DNA of 64,000 nt from Rhodoplanes tepidamans (GTDB lineage Bacteria > Pseudomonadota > Alphaproteobacteria > Rhizobiales > Xanthobacteraceae): positions 1 through 64,000 of the forward strand of contig NZ_JAUSUJ010000032.1 of assembly GCF_030813915.1 (NCBI RefSeq), read 5' to 3'. Both the position numbers and the translations under genes were made by a program. A model generated the notes under the pieces. That model saw only the letters and a list, made by a program, of their open reading frames with translations. It was not told the origin of the DNA and did no database searches. This document shows positions 17,314 to 25,816 of the stretch, piece after piece; position 1 is the stretch's first letter, and each line of letters starts with the position of its first letter.

Positions 17314-17732
17314 CGCAGATTTCCGGCGGGATTGCGGGGCGGAAACGATGGCGAGTCAATGCGGGGAACCACTGCCTGCGGGCCGTGCGGCGCGCGGATC
17401 CGGGCTCCCGGGCCGATGTAACCGTAAGATACTTTTCGCAGTGCAGCATGTGCCGCTACGGAGGGGCGGACACGACGAGGGCGGTCACGGGAATCGTCAC
17501 CGTCGCACACGCAGGCGGCAAGGGAGCAGTCGATGAGCGACGTGACCTAGACCCGCGACAGCGTCACGCGCATCGGGCCTCGCGCCCGATGCCGCGTCGT
17601 CGAACCGGTCGCATCGGCGCACCCGGCGAGCCGCCGGCGTGGGGCGATGCGCGCTGCTCCAGCTCGCGCCCGGCGACGTCCGCCGCCGGCCTGCGGTCTG
17701 CTGCCTCCTCCAGACAGATACGGATTCTCTCG
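17314..17732. promoter_or_regulatory. Divergent intergenic region, regulator / fabI
   Basis: 419 bp between the giant regulator and fabI. TAACCGTAAGATACTT at 17419-17434 is the third copy of the motif seen twice at 12327-12484. It is 105 bp before the regulator start and about 300 bp before fabI. A tiny frame at 17533 (ATG, Asp-Val-Thr, stop) follows a good RBS (AGGGAG) and could be a leader or a decayed gene start. Nothing else is recognised. Confidence 0.4.
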
Positions 17733-18494
17733 ATGATCTCTCTCGCCGGCAAGAAGGCCCTGGTGGTCGGAATCGCCAACGACCAGTCGATCGCCTATGG
17801 CTGCGCCAAGGCCTTTCGCGAGCTCGGTGCCGAGCTGGCGATCACCTACGCCAACGAGAAGGTGGCGCCCTATGTGCGCCCGCTCGCCGAGGCGCTCGGC
17901 GCCACGCTGTTCCTGCCGCTCGAGGTGCGCGACGACGCGCAGTTCGGCGCGCTCCGCGACACCATCGCGCGCACCTGGGGCAGTCTCGACATCTGCCTGC
18001 ACTCGGTGGCGTTCTGCCCGCGCGACGATCTGCACGGCCGGGTCCTCGACTGCTCGCGCGACGGCTTCCTCACCGCGATGGACATCTCGGTCTACTCGTT
18101 CGTGCGGCTGGTGCACACGATGGAGCCGCTGCTCGCGCCGGGCAGCGCCTGCCTGACCGTGTCGTTCTACGGCGCCGAGAAGGTGGTCGACCACTACAAC
18201 GTCATGGGGCCGGTCAAGTCGGCGCTCGAGTCGGTGACCCGCTACATGGCGGCCGAGCTCGGCGCCAAGAAGATCTCCGTCAACGCGCTCTCGCCCGGAC
18301 CGCTGCGCACCCGCGCCGCCTCCGGCATCCCGGCCTTCGACGAGCTGCTGGAGCGCGCCATGGAGCGGGCCCCGACCCAGGAGCTCGCCAGCATCGACGA
18401 CGTCGGCGCCTACGCGGCGTTCCTGGCCGGCCGCGCCGGCAACGTGACGGGCGGCGTGCACTACATCGACGGCGGCTACAACATCCGCGGATGA
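17733..18494 (+). CDS. fabI: Enoyl-[acyl-carrier-protein] reductase (NADH)
   Basis: 253 residues, start MISLAGKKALVVGIANDQS. SDR-fold reductase of the last step of the fatty-acid elongation cycle, the triclosan target in many bacteria. FabI-specific features: GIANDQSIAYGCAK glycine-rich loop, SVAFCPRDDLHGR, and YNVMGPVKSALE giving the Tyr-X6-Lys pair. A C-terminal GGVHYIDGGYNI is present. Alphaproteobacteria often carry more than one FabI, and the MDISVYSFVRL and FYGAEKVVDHYNV variants suggest this may be the second, non-housekeeping copy. The Shine-Dalgarno is poor. Confidence 0.9.
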   Translation: MISLAGKKALVVGIANDQSIAYGCAKAFRELGAELAITYANEKVAPYVRPLAEALGATLFLPLEVRDDAQFGALRDTIARTWGSLDICLHSVAFCPRDDLHGRVLDCSRDGFLTAMDISVYSFVRLVHTMEPLLAPGSACLTVSFYGAEKVVDHYNVMGPVKSALESVTRYMAAELGAKKISVNALSPGPLRTRAASGIPAFDELLERAMERAPTQELASIDDVGAYAAFLAGRAGNVTGGVHYIDGGYNIRG

Positions 18495-18648
18495 CGCGGA
18501 CGGGCGCCGCACGAGCTGCGGCGCCTCGGGGCGGCCGTGCGCCGCGCGGCGCCCCCGGCAGCAAGGAGCGGGATGGACGGGCGCGACGGGTCGGAACCCC
18601 GGCCCGCGCCGTCGCGTTGGCGCTCGGACTCTCCAGCCCGGGCTCGCC

Positions 18649-19134
18649 ATGACGCCATCCGACACCCGCGTCGACGCCGCCGTCGACCGCGGCACCGACA
18701 AGCTGAAGACCAGCGCGGCCTGGATGGAGGGCTCGACGGCGCGGATGGAAGGCGCGACTGGCCAGATGGCCGGCTCGGCCGACCGGCGCACCGAGCTCGC
18801 CGCCGACCGCACCCTGTTCGCGGCGGAGCGCACCTATGCGGCCTGGGTGCGCACCGGCCTCGCCGCGCTGGCGAGCGGCATCGGCGCCAAGGCGCTGCTC
18901 GAAGGCGTCGTGCCGCAGTGGATGATCCTCTCCACCGGCTCGGTGCTGGTGCTGTTCAGCGCCTTCTGCTTCGCCGCCGCGGTGTGGCGCCAGATGCGCC
19001 CCGGCCCGCCGCCGCCCCGCCCCGACACGCCCCGCCTGCCCCCGGCCCTGCTGATCGCCGTCAACGGCTTCCTGATCCTGGTCGCCCTCACGGCCCTCGC
19101 CGGCGTGCTGTTCGGACGCGACGCCGCGCCGTGA
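18649..19134 (+). CDS. DUF202 / YidH-like inner-membrane protein
   Basis: 161 residues. A polar N-terminal 50 residues (TDKLKTSAAWMEGSTARMEG, a short amphipathic repeat) is followed by the DUF202 core: LAADRTLFAAERTYAAWVRTGLAALASGIG, then membrane segments WMILSTGSVLVLFSAFCFAAAVW and ALLIAVNGFLILVALTALAGVLF. The function of the family is unknown. It may be cotranscribed after fabI, with 154 bp between. Confidence 0.85.
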   Translation: MTPSDTRVDAAVDRGTDKLKTSAAWMEGSTARMEGATGQMAGSADRRTELAADRTLFAAERTYAAWVRTGLAALASGIGAKALLEGVVPQWMILSTGSVLVLFSAFCFAAAVWRQMRPGPPPPRPDTPRLPPALLIAVNGFLILVALTALAGVLFGRDAAP

Positions 19135-19186
19135 GCGGTGGCCCGCTCAGAGGCGCGGGCCTCACTTCGGCGCCGGCCTGACCGTG

Positions 19187-21538
19187 TCACTTCACCGGCT
19201 CGAGCGCGACCTTGGCGGCGCCGGAATTGTTGTGGCGGTAGAACCAGTCGACATATCCGGGTAAGGCGATCACGGCGTCGTTGACGTACAGGTACAGTTC
19301 GTCGTCCGACCGCGCCGCAAAGGTCGTCACGAATGTCCTTCCGTCCGGCGCTGCCTCGAAGTCCAGCGGCTGCTCGTCGAGGCCGTGGCGCCCGATCCGC
19401 GCCACGACCCTGAACCAGTTCGACGCGATCAGCCGCCGCAGCGGCAGGCCGAGAAACTGCTGCCAGACCATCTTCTCGAACCCGAACCCGTTGGGGTCGG
19501 TCGCAATATTCGCTGCGCCGGCCTCCTTCGGACCGTGACCGTCGACGAACGGGCGCGTCACCGTGAGCATCAGGCGGTAGCTTTGCCCTTTGGCCACCGT
19601 GAAGCCGGTCGGATGGCAGAGACTCTTGGTGTCGAATTCCGCCGTCTGCCGCTCCGCCGCGGAGCCCTTAGGTTCTGGGCACACCAGGCCGATCGAGTCG
19701 CCGATCGCGAACAGGACGCGGCTCGCGCCGACCCCCAGTCCGCAGACGATGACGACCAGGGCGATCACGGGCAACACCCATCGTCTGAGCATCTGGAAGG
19801 TCGCGATGTAGGCCTCGGACGTCCGCAACCGGTACAGCCAGTCGCTCGGCACCGGCACCTCGGGCGCTTCGCCGCCGGCGAGCGAGCGACGCCAGATGTT
19901 CCGCACCACGTCGAAGATCCGGCGCTGCAGCCGTCCGCCGACGTAGAGCAGCACGCCCAGCGCCACGCCGCCGTAGAGCAGCCACTCGGGGCGCTGCCGG
20001 AAGGCGTCCACCCACGGCGACGCGAGCCCCGGCAGAACCCCGCCGATCAGATCGACCACGGGGATGAGCGGCGCGGCGAGGCTCCGCTCTCCGTCACCCG
20101 GCCATTTCAGCACCAGCGCGGGCGCGGCAGCGAGCATAGCCGACACCAGAACCGTGACGAAATAAACCACCCGCTTCAGCCAGACCCAGTTCCAAGCGCG
20201 CTCCTGCCGCCGAGCCCGCGCCACGGCCTGGCCGTCGCTTTCGAACGTCTCGGACAGCACCTCGCCGGCCCGCGTGGTGACGCGGTATTCGGCCGGGATC
20301 ACGATCGGGCTGTAGCCGTCCGCGCAGGTCTTGATCCGCGCGAACACCGATTCGTGGATCATCGGAGGGGCGGCATCCGTGGGACCACGGGTCCGGGGGG
20401 CCCACCGGGCCGGGTCGCGCGCGCTCCGCGATCCCGGCGGTCGGTGCTTCGCGACCGCGGTCGCGAAGCGTGAAAAATCCTGACCGAGCCTCGGCTTCGC
20501 CTCGTCGCCGTAGAGCATCTCCATCCGCCGCGGTTGGTAGCGGTAGTATCCGCCGAGTCCGCGACGGGAATCGTTCGACTTGTCATTGGGGTTCGCGAAA
20601 CGCCGCAGCCGCCTCGCCTCGGCGCGCCGGAGGTCGAGGCCGTAGACGATCGCGCGGCTCATCATCCAGTCGAGAGTGATGTAGGACAGCCCGTCGCGCC
20701 AATACCCGCCGCCGACGTCGGAGTGCATGCCCGCGAACCAGACCTGGCTCATCCGCTGCTGGTCGATGTCGGACAGCGGATAAGGGACCGTCGGAGGGGA
20801 CCAGTTCTCCTCCATTCCGGCGCGCCGGCCGTCGTCGTCGACCTCTTTCTCGACCCACAGCAACGGCCAGAATGCGCGGCGCTCGTCGTCGAGTGCGAGC
20901 GCTTGGCAGGCACGCCGGACCTTGGCCGACATTACCCGGTCCGGCATCGACAGCGGCCACAGCCAGTAGTCGATCGCGCGCGTGATCTCGTCGATCGGCC
21001 CGCCATACGCCGCGACCGTGTCCCACACACCCAGGAAGTGGATCGGCGGCCGGCGTCGTTCCGCGGGCGGCCGTGACACGAAGAGGTCGCGGAGTGCACG
21101 AAACGGCCTCTCCACCCGGAGAGTCGTCTCGAACCGCCGCCGGAACTCTCGATAGACGGCCTTTGCGTCACGTTGGAGGTCCGCCTCGCTACCGGTCCAC
21201 GGAACAAGCCCTTCGCGCGCGATGAGACCGGCGACGATCCTGATCGTGAAGGCGCCGCGGCTGAAGCCGAACCCGTAGATGCGGTCGCCCTCCTGATAGT
21301 TCCGGCAAACGAACTTGTAGAGGCTGAGCACGTTGCGCGCGAGACCGACCCCGAACACGCCGCCCAGCACCGCCAGCGGCTTGAAGGACGAGGTGCCGAC
21401 GCCGTCGTCGTAGGCGGCGATCTGGCAGCTCGGATCGCGCAGATCGAGAGCCTCGTAGAGTCGCCAAACGTTCGTCTTGTTGAGCTTCGCCGCGCTGTTG
21501 CCGGTGCCGTCGGACAACAGGACGATGTTCTTGGCCAT
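19187..21538 (-). CDS. DUF2235-domain alpha/beta hydrolase with membrane segments
   Basis: 783 residues, start MAKNIVLLSDGTGNSAAKLN. The N-terminal 350 residues are a DUF2235 (T6SS phospholipase-like) hydrolase: LLSDGTGN, nucleophile elbow GFGFSRGAF (Ser), and GMHSDVGGGYWRDGLSYITLDWM. Central hydrophobic stretches (VVYFVTVLVSAMLAAAPALVL, LLYGGVALGVLLYVGG, VLPVIALVVIVCGLGVG) indicate membrane anchoring, and a C-terminal domain of about 170 residues follows. No T6SS genes are nearby. The start is preceded by ten consecutive G on the coding strand instead of a usual Shine-Dalgarno. Confidence 0.87.
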   Translation of the reverse strand: MAKNIVLLSDGTGNSAAKLNKTNVWRLYEALDLRDPSCQIAAYDDGVGTSSFKPLAVLGGVFGVGLARNVLSLYKFVCRNYQEGDRIYGFGFSRGAFTIRIVAGLIAREGLVPWTGSEADLQRDAKAVYREFRRRFETTLRVERPFRALRDLFVSRPPAERRRPPIHFLGVWDTVAAYGGPIDEITRAIDYWLWPLSMPDRVMSAKVRRACQALALDDERRAFWPLLWVEKEVDDDGRRAGMEENWSPPTVPYPLSDIDQQRMSQVWFAGMHSDVGGGYWRDGLSYITLDWMMSRAIVYGLDLRRAEARRLRRFANPNDKSNDSRRGLGGYYRYQPRRMEMLYGDEAKPRLGQDFSRFATAVAKHRPPGSRSARDPARWAPRTRGPTDAAPPMIHESVFARIKTCADGYSPIVIPAEYRVTTRAGEVLSETFESDGQAVARARRQERAWNWVWLKRVVYFVTVLVSAMLAAAPALVLKWPGDGERSLAAPLIPVVDLIGGVLPGLASPWVDAFRQRPEWLLYGGVALGVLLYVGGRLQRRIFDVVRNIWRRSLAGGEAPEVPVPSDWLYRLRTSEAYIATFQMLRRWVLPVIALVVIVCGLGVGASRVLFAIGDSIGLVCPEPKGSAAERQTAEFDTKSLCHPTGFTVAKGQSYRLMLTVTRPFVDGHGPKEAGAANIATDPNGFGFEKMVWQQFLGLPLRRLIASNWFRVVARIGRHGLDEQPLDFEAAPDGRTFVTTFAARSDDELYLYVNDAVIALPGYVDWFYRHNNSGAAKVALEPVK

Positions 21539-21544
21539 GGCCGT

Positions 21545-21554
21545 CCCCCCCCCC
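21545..21554 (-). promoter_or_regulatory. Ten-base G tract at the ribosome-binding position
   Basis: Ten consecutive C on the plus strand, that is ten G on the coding strand, end 6 nt before the ATG of the DUF2235 gene. No other purine-rich Shine-Dalgarno is seen. Homopolymer G tracts change length by slippage, so translation or promoter spacing could vary between cells. Confidence 0.45.
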
Positions 21555-21782
21555 GATGCCGCGCGCCTCTCCGGCAGAGGATGCGGGTGACGGTTTCATG
21601 ACACAAGCATTCCGTGCATCGCCGCCATTCACGCTTGTGCGACCGTTTCACCGCAACCCGCCATAACGGTCCGCATGGCGCTCGGCGGACCGAGGCCGCG
21701 CAGCCCCGCCCTGCCGCGGGCGCCTGTCGGGCTGCGGCGAATTGCGCTACAAGCATGAACGGACGGAGGATTCCTCGAAGCA

Positions 21783-22640
21783 ATGCCGGCCCGGCCCGTC
21801 ATCCTGGTATTCGATTCCGGCCTCGGCGGCCTCACGGTGCTGCGCGAGGTGGTTCGCGCGCGCCCGGACGCCGGCTACGTCTACGTCGCCGACGACGCCT
21901 TCTTCCCCTATGGGCGCCACGGCGAGGCCGCGCTGATCGCCCGCCTGGTGCCGCTGATGGGCGAGCTGATCGCAGGCTGGCGGCCCGACCTCGTGGTGAT
22001 CGCCTGCAACACCGCCTCCACCCTGGTGCTGCCGCATCTGCGCGCCGCCCATGCGGTGCCGTTCGTCGGCACCGTGCCGGCCATCAAGCCGGCCTGCGCG
22101 GGCTCGCGCAGCAGGCTCGTCTCGGTGCTCGGCACCGAGGCGACCGTGAAGCGCGAATACACCCGCGCGCTGATCCGCGACTTCGGCCAGGGCTGCGCCG
22201 TGACGCTGGTCGGCTCGGCCCATCTGGCGGCGATCGCCGAGGCGGCGCTGCGCGACGAGCCGGTCGACGCGGCCGCCGTGGCGGCCGAGATCGCGCCCTG
22301 CTTCGTCGCCCAGGACGGCCGCCGCACCGACACCATCGCGCTCGCCTGCACGCATTATCCGCTGCTGCTCGACCGGCTGCGGGCGGCGAGCCCGTGGAGC
22401 GTCGACTGGATCGATCCCGCCCCGGCGATCGCCCGGCGGGTGGTCGACCTGCTGGGCGGCCCGCCGGCCGGGCAGGCCGCGCGGCCGGCCGCCGACCGCT
22501 TCGTCTTCACCTCGCAGCGCCCCCCGGCGCCGGCCCTGGTCGCCGCACTGGAAGGTTTCGGCCTGAGGCTGCAGGATGCGGCGCGGCCGGGGAGCGACGG
22601 CCGCGACGCGCCGGCGGCGCTCGGCGCCGCCGGCCGATGA
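21783..22640 (+). CDS. murI: Glutamate racemase
   Basis: 285 residues, start MPARPVILVFDSGLGGLTVL. Converts L- to D-glutamate for peptidoglycan. Both catalytic cysteines are seen: VVIACNTAST (first) and ALACTHYPLL (second). VFDSGLGGLTVL and VADDAFFPYG (for the usual DxxxxPYG) are also present. Length is normal. It is divergent from the DUF2235 gene and followed 47 bp later by the collagen-like lipoprotein gene, probably on the same transcript. Confidence 0.95.
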   Translation: MPARPVILVFDSGLGGLTVLREVVRARPDAGYVYVADDAFFPYGRHGEAALIARLVPLMGELIAGWRPDLVVIACNTASTLVLPHLRAAHAVPFVGTVPAIKPACAGSRSRLVSVLGTEATVKREYTRALIRDFGQGCAVTLVGSAHLAAIAEAALRDEPVDAAAVAAEIAPCFVAQDGRRTDTIALACTHYPLLLDRLRAASPWSVDWIDPAPAIARRVVDLLGGPPAGQAARPAADRFVFTSQRPPAPALVAALEGFGLRLQDAARPGSDGRDAPAALGAAGR

Positions 22641-22687
22641 GGCGGGCCGGACGCCCGCCGGTCGAAGCGATCTCAGGGGGAAGAGCA

Positions 22688-23059
22688 ATGATCCGTGGTG
22701 TTCCGAAGGTGGCGGCGCTGGGCCTCGTCCTCGCCTTCGCCCTCGCCGGCTGCGACGGCGTCGCCGGCCCGCAGGGCCCGAAGGGCGATCCCGGTCCGCC
22801 CGGCGCGGCCGGCCCCGCCGGTCCCGCCGGTCCCAAGGGCGACGCCGGCCCGGCCGGTGCGGCGGGCGCGGCCGGCACGCGGCTGCGCCAGATCGCCTGC
22901 GACCGGGCGAGCTGCGCCTGCGATCCGAACGAGTTCGTCGTCACGGTGTTCTGCCCGCTCGGCTCGCTCGCCCCGGTACGGGCCAACGAGCGCGAGGGCG
23001 TCTGCCGGCGCGACGGCAGCTCGGTGCCGCCGGAGGCGCTGGTCTGCGCCGCGAAGTAG
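22688..23059 (+). CDS. Collagen-like lipoprotein
   Basis: 123 residues. A signal peptide with lipobox LAGC (Cys22) predicts a lipoprotein. Residues about 25-63 are uninterrupted Gly-X-Y triplets ([19 protein letters not shown] and so on), enough for a short triple helix. The C-terminal 60 residues contain six Cys ([33 protein letters not shown]) and look like a small disulphide-bonded domain. The gene follows murI closely with GGGGGAAGAG before the ATG. Function unknown; an envelope-surface trimer is a reasonable guess. Confidence 0.8.
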   Translation: MIRGVPKVAALGLVLAFALAGCDGVAGPQGPKGDPGPPGAAGPAGPAGPKGDAGPAGAAGAAGTRLRQIACDRASCACDPNEFVVTVFCPLGSLAPVRANEREGVCRRDGSSVPPEALVCAAK

Positions 23060-23105
23060 ACGGCGCGGGCCGGCCGGGGGGCCGGCCGCGGCCGCAGCGT
23101 CGGGT

Positions 23106-23133
23106 TTGACATTTCCGGCCGATCCCCTAAAAC
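23106..23133 (+). promoter_or_regulatory. Sigma-70-type promoter of rpsD
   Basis: TTGACA at 23106-23111 and TAAAAC at 23128-23133 are spaced by 16 bp, about 200 bp before rpsD. A small hairpin (TCCGG-CCAAAA-CCGGA at about 23218-23233) lies in the leader. A consensus -35 is unusual in this GC-rich DNA and fits a strong ribosomal-protein promoter. Confidence 0.6.
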
Positions 23134-23330
23134 CCGTGCCGTCACGCGGGCCTCACGGCCCGCGCGGCGTTTCGCGACCCGTGGCGACCGCCCGCGCAGG
23201 GCGGCGGCCTGTCGGTTCCGGCCAAAACCGGAGCAAAGGAAGGGCGCGATCCTCATGGTCCCGGCCGGCCGCGACGCCGCCGGCGGGACGATCACCAACA
23301 AGGCGGGCGCAACCCCGCCACGAGGACGCG

Positions 23331-23948
23331 ATGACCAAGCGCATCGAAGCGAAGTACAAGATCGACCGCCGGATGGGCCAGAACATCTGGGGTCGTCCGA
23401 AGAGCCCGGTGAACCGCCGCGAGTACGGCCCGGGCCAGCACGGCCAGCGCCGCAAGGGCAAGCTGTCCGACTACGGCATTCAGCTGCGCGCCAAGCAGAA
23501 GCTGAAGGGCTACTACGCCAACATCTCCGAGAAGCAGTTCCGCGGCATCTACGACGAGGCCATCCGGATGAAGGGCGACTCGGGCGCCAACCTGATCGGC
23601 CTGCTGGAGCGCCGGCTCGACGCGGTGGTGTACCGCGCCAAGTTCGTGGCGACCCCGTTCGCGGCCCGCCAGTTCATCAACCACGGCCATGTCAAGGTGA
23701 ACGGCCGCCGCGTCAACATCCCGAGCTATCGCTGCAAGGTCGGCGACGTGATCGAGGTGAAGGACCGGTCGAAGCAGCTCGCCATCGTGCTGGAGGCGAC
23801 CCAGCTCCCCGAGCGCGACGTGCCGGACTACATCGAGGTCGATCACTCGAAGATGACGGCCAAGCTCGCCCGCATCCCGGCGCTGGGCGACGTCCCCTAT
23901 GCGGCCCACATGGAGCCGAACCTGGTCGTCGAGTACTATTCGCGCTGA
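23331..23948 (+). CDS. rpsD: 30S ribosomal protein S4
   Basis: 205 residues, [20 protein letters not shown] onward. S4 nucleates 30S assembly by binding 16S rRNA. The N-terminal region has [22 protein letters not shown], and the S4 RNA-binding domain runs [45 protein letters not shown]. Length is the normal alphaproteobacterial 205. It is monocistronic here with its own promoter and a clear terminator, as usual in this group where rpsD stands outside the alpha operon. Confidence 0.98.
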   Translation: MTKRIEAKYKIDRRMGQNIWGRPKSPVNRREYGPGQHGQRRKGKLSDYGIQLRAKQKLKGYYANISEKQFRGIYDEAIRMKGDSGANLIGLLERRLDAVVYRAKFVATPFAARQFINHGHVKVNGRRVNIPSYRCKVGDVIEVKDRSKQLAIVLEATQLPERDVPDYIEVDHSKMTAKLARIPALGDVPYAAHMEPNLVVEYYSR

Positions 23949-23990
23949 TCGCGCGCGTCGCGCGATGCTCGCGCGACACACGAAGAAACG

Positions 23991-24020
23991 AGCCGGTCGC
24001 CCTGGGCGGCCGGCTTTTTT
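23991..24020 (+). terminator. Rho-independent terminator after rpsD
   Basis: AGCCGGTCGCC and GGCGGCCGGCT arms form a GC-rich stem with a short CTG-type loop, followed at once by TTTTTT. It lies 43 nt after the rpsD stop. This is the clearest intrinsic terminator in the window. Confidence 0.85.
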
Positions 24021-24062
24021 CGTCGTGGCCTCTCCGGTGCGTGTGAGGCGCTGCGCCACGCC

Positions 24063-24680
24063 CTACTGGGCCGGGACGTAGACGACCTCGCCGCCCGACG
24101 CGACGCTGCGGTAGAGGGTCGGGCCGTAGCGGAAATACTGGGTGCCGTTCATCACCGCCGAGACGCTGCCGTCCGGGAGCGTGCGCACCGCGCCGGGCGG
24201 CAGCGGCGGCGCCGGGTAGCCGGCGGCCGCGACGCCCGCCCCTGCTGGGGCCGGCGGCGGCGCAGCGCCGCCTCCGCCGCGAAGACCGGGGGCGACGACG
24301 ACGCCGGTGGGGCCGGCGCCCGGCGCCACCACGGTCGGGGCCACCACGTCCGGAGCGATCACATTGGTGGTCGGCGCGATCACGTCGCGACGGAACACCG
24401 CGTCGGGCCGCCCGGGCGGGCCCGGCGGCGGCGGACCGGGCGGACCGTCGGGGCGGCGGCCGACCGCCGGGCCCGGCTCGGGCCGGCCCGCGTCGGCGCG
24501 TCCCGGGTCCGGGCGCCCCGCATCCGGGCGCCCCGTGTCGGGGCGTCCCGGCTCGGCCCGGCCGGGCCGCTCGGCCTCGCGGCCGCGCTCGGCTCGGCCG
24601 GGCGGGTCGAAGGCCAGCGCCGGCAGGACGAACGGAACGGCCGCGATCGAGCAGGCCATCGCGATGCGCACACCGATCAT
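24063..24680 (-). CDS. Secreted proline/glycine-rich protein with GRPD repeats
   Basis: 205 residues. Signal peptide about 1-23 (MIGVRIAMACSIAAVPFVLPALA). About 28-70 is a degenerate six-residue repeat GRPDxG (PDTGRPDAGRPDPGRADAG and similar). A Pro/Gly linker follows, then VIAPTTNVIAPDVVAPTVVAPG. The C-terminus (GSVSAVMNGTQYFRYGPTLYRSVASGGEVVYVPAQ) looks like a folded SH3-like or RcnB-type segment. Such proteins are common periplasmic unknowns in Hyphomicrobiales. It is convergent with rpsD. Confidence 0.7.
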   Translation of the reverse strand: MIGVRIAMACSIAAVPFVLPALAFDPPGRAERGREAERPGRAEPGRPDTGRPDAGRPDPGRADAGRPEPGPAVGRRPDGPPGPPPPGPPGRPDAVFRRDVIAPTTNVIAPDVVAPTVVAPGAGPTGVVVAPGLRGGGGAAPPPAPAGAGVAAAGYPAPPLPPGAVRTLPDGSVSAVMNGTQYFRYGPTLYRSVASGGEVVYVPAQ

Positions 24681-24759
24681 GACGGTCTCCTGTGCGAGGC
24701 GGTCGTCCGCCGGTCGTCGGGGGTCGGATCGCGGCCGCCGCTGCGGCCGCGGGTCGGGA

Positions 24760-25155
24760 TCAGCGCTTCTTCCACACCGCGTCGAGGCTCAGCGGGCCGC
24801 CGCCGGCGCAGGCGAAGTACAGGAAGACGAAGCAGAACAGCACGGCCGCCTCGCCGCCATTGCCCTGCGGGAAGAAGCCGCGCGGCGCGTGGCCGAGGAA
24901 ATACGCGAAGGCGAGCTCGCCCGAGAGGATGAAGGCGACGGTGCGGGTGTAGAAGCCGACCAGCAGCAGCGCGCCGAGGAACAGCTCCAGGGCCCCGGCG
25001 ATCCAGTAGAGCGACCACAGCTCGACGGTGCGGCCGGCCACCGGCCAGCCGAAGAACTTGGTCAGCGGATGCTGGAGCAGGAGGAGCGCCGTCATGATGC
25101 GGACGATGCTCAGCACGATGGGCGAGAAACGCTCGGCGATACGTTCGATGTTCAC
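24760..25155 (-). CDS. DoxX-family membrane protein
   Basis: 131 residues from a GTG start preceded by AAGGAG. DoxX fold with four membrane segments: IVLSIVRIMTALLLLQHPLTKFFG, LYWIAGALELFLGALLLVGFYTR, VAFILSGELAFAYFLGHAP and VLFCFVFLYFACAGGGP. Conserved DoxX features are the HPLTKFFG after helix 1 and the ELAFAYFLGHAP region. The family has been linked to membrane redox homeostasis in other bacteria. It lies upstream of, and in line with, the secreted GRPD-repeat gene. Confidence 0.88.
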   Translation of the reverse strand: MNIERIAERFSPIVLSIVRIMTALLLLQHPLTKFFGWPVAGRTVELWSLYWIAGALELFLGALLLVGFYTRTVAFILSGELAFAYFLGHAPRGFFPQGNGGEAAVLFCFVFLYFACAGGGPLSLDAVWKKR

Positions 25156-25366
25156 GGGGGTGAGTCTCCTTTGCCCGGACCGTCTAGCGCGAATCGGTCC
25201 CGGGATGCCGCTCACAATGACCTGATCGGCGGCCCCGCCGGGTGCAGCCGGCCACCACCGGAGCGACTGCGCGGCAGGTTCCGGAGCCGGGCTTTCTCGG
25301 CTACGACACCGGCGCGGCGCCGTCCGTGCGCGTCGCCTGTGTCCCGTGTCCGCGCCGGAGGCCCCG

Positions 25367-25816
25367 ATGCGATCGCTGCTCTCGTCCGCGTCCGCGAGCT
25401 GGCAGGCCTGGGCCCTGCTCGCCGCGGTGTTCGCGGCCCTCACCGCGGTCTTCGCCAAGATCGGGGTCGAGGCGGTGGGCTCGGACTTCGCCACCTTCGT
25501 GCGCACCGTGGTGGTGGTCGTGGTGCTGGCGGCGCTGCTCGCCGCCACCGGCCAGTGGCAGGCGCCCGGCACCGTGCCGGCCCGCACCTGGCTGTTCCTC
25601 GGCCTGTCGGGCCTCGCCACCGGGGCGTCGTGGCTGTGCTACTTCCGCGCCTTGAAGCTCGGCGACGCGGCCCGGGTCGCCCCGCTCGACAAGCTCAGCG
25701 TGGTGCTGGTGGCGATCTTCGGCGCGGCGGTGCTGGGCGAGCGCCTCTCGGCCGCCAACTGGGCCGGCGTCGCCCTGATCGCCGCCGGGGCGATCCTGGT
25801 CGCCTACAAGGGGTGA
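25367..25816 (+). CDS. Half-size EamA-domain transporter
   Basis: 149 residues from ATG with GGAGG 5 nt before. One EamA repeat of about five membrane helices: WQAWALLAAVFAALTAVFAKIG, FVRTVVVVVVLAALLAATG, TWLFLGLSGLATGASWLCYFRALKLGDAARVAPLDKLSVVLVAI and GERLSAANWAGVALIAAGAILVAYKG. Full DMT exporters carry two such repeats, so this one probably works as a dimer. Its last 13 bp overlap the end of the convergent GXWXG gene. Confidence 0.85.
   Translation: MRSLLSSASASWQAWALLAAVFAALTAVFAKIGVEAVGSDFATFVRTVVVVVVLAALLAATGQWQAPGTVPARTWLFLGLSGLATGASWLCYFRALKLGDAARVAPLDKLSVVLVAIFGAAVLGERLSAANWAGVALIAAGAILVAYKG

Noticed and set aside
13855-17421. 1188-codon open frame antisense to the giant regulator
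   Set aside because: Low-complexity Arg/Asp/Glu/Leu composition and no domains; the opposite strand has clear Walker and cyclase-like motifs.
22760-22880. Phage tail-fibre collagen repeat
   Set aside because: The protein has a lipobox and no phage genes are near.
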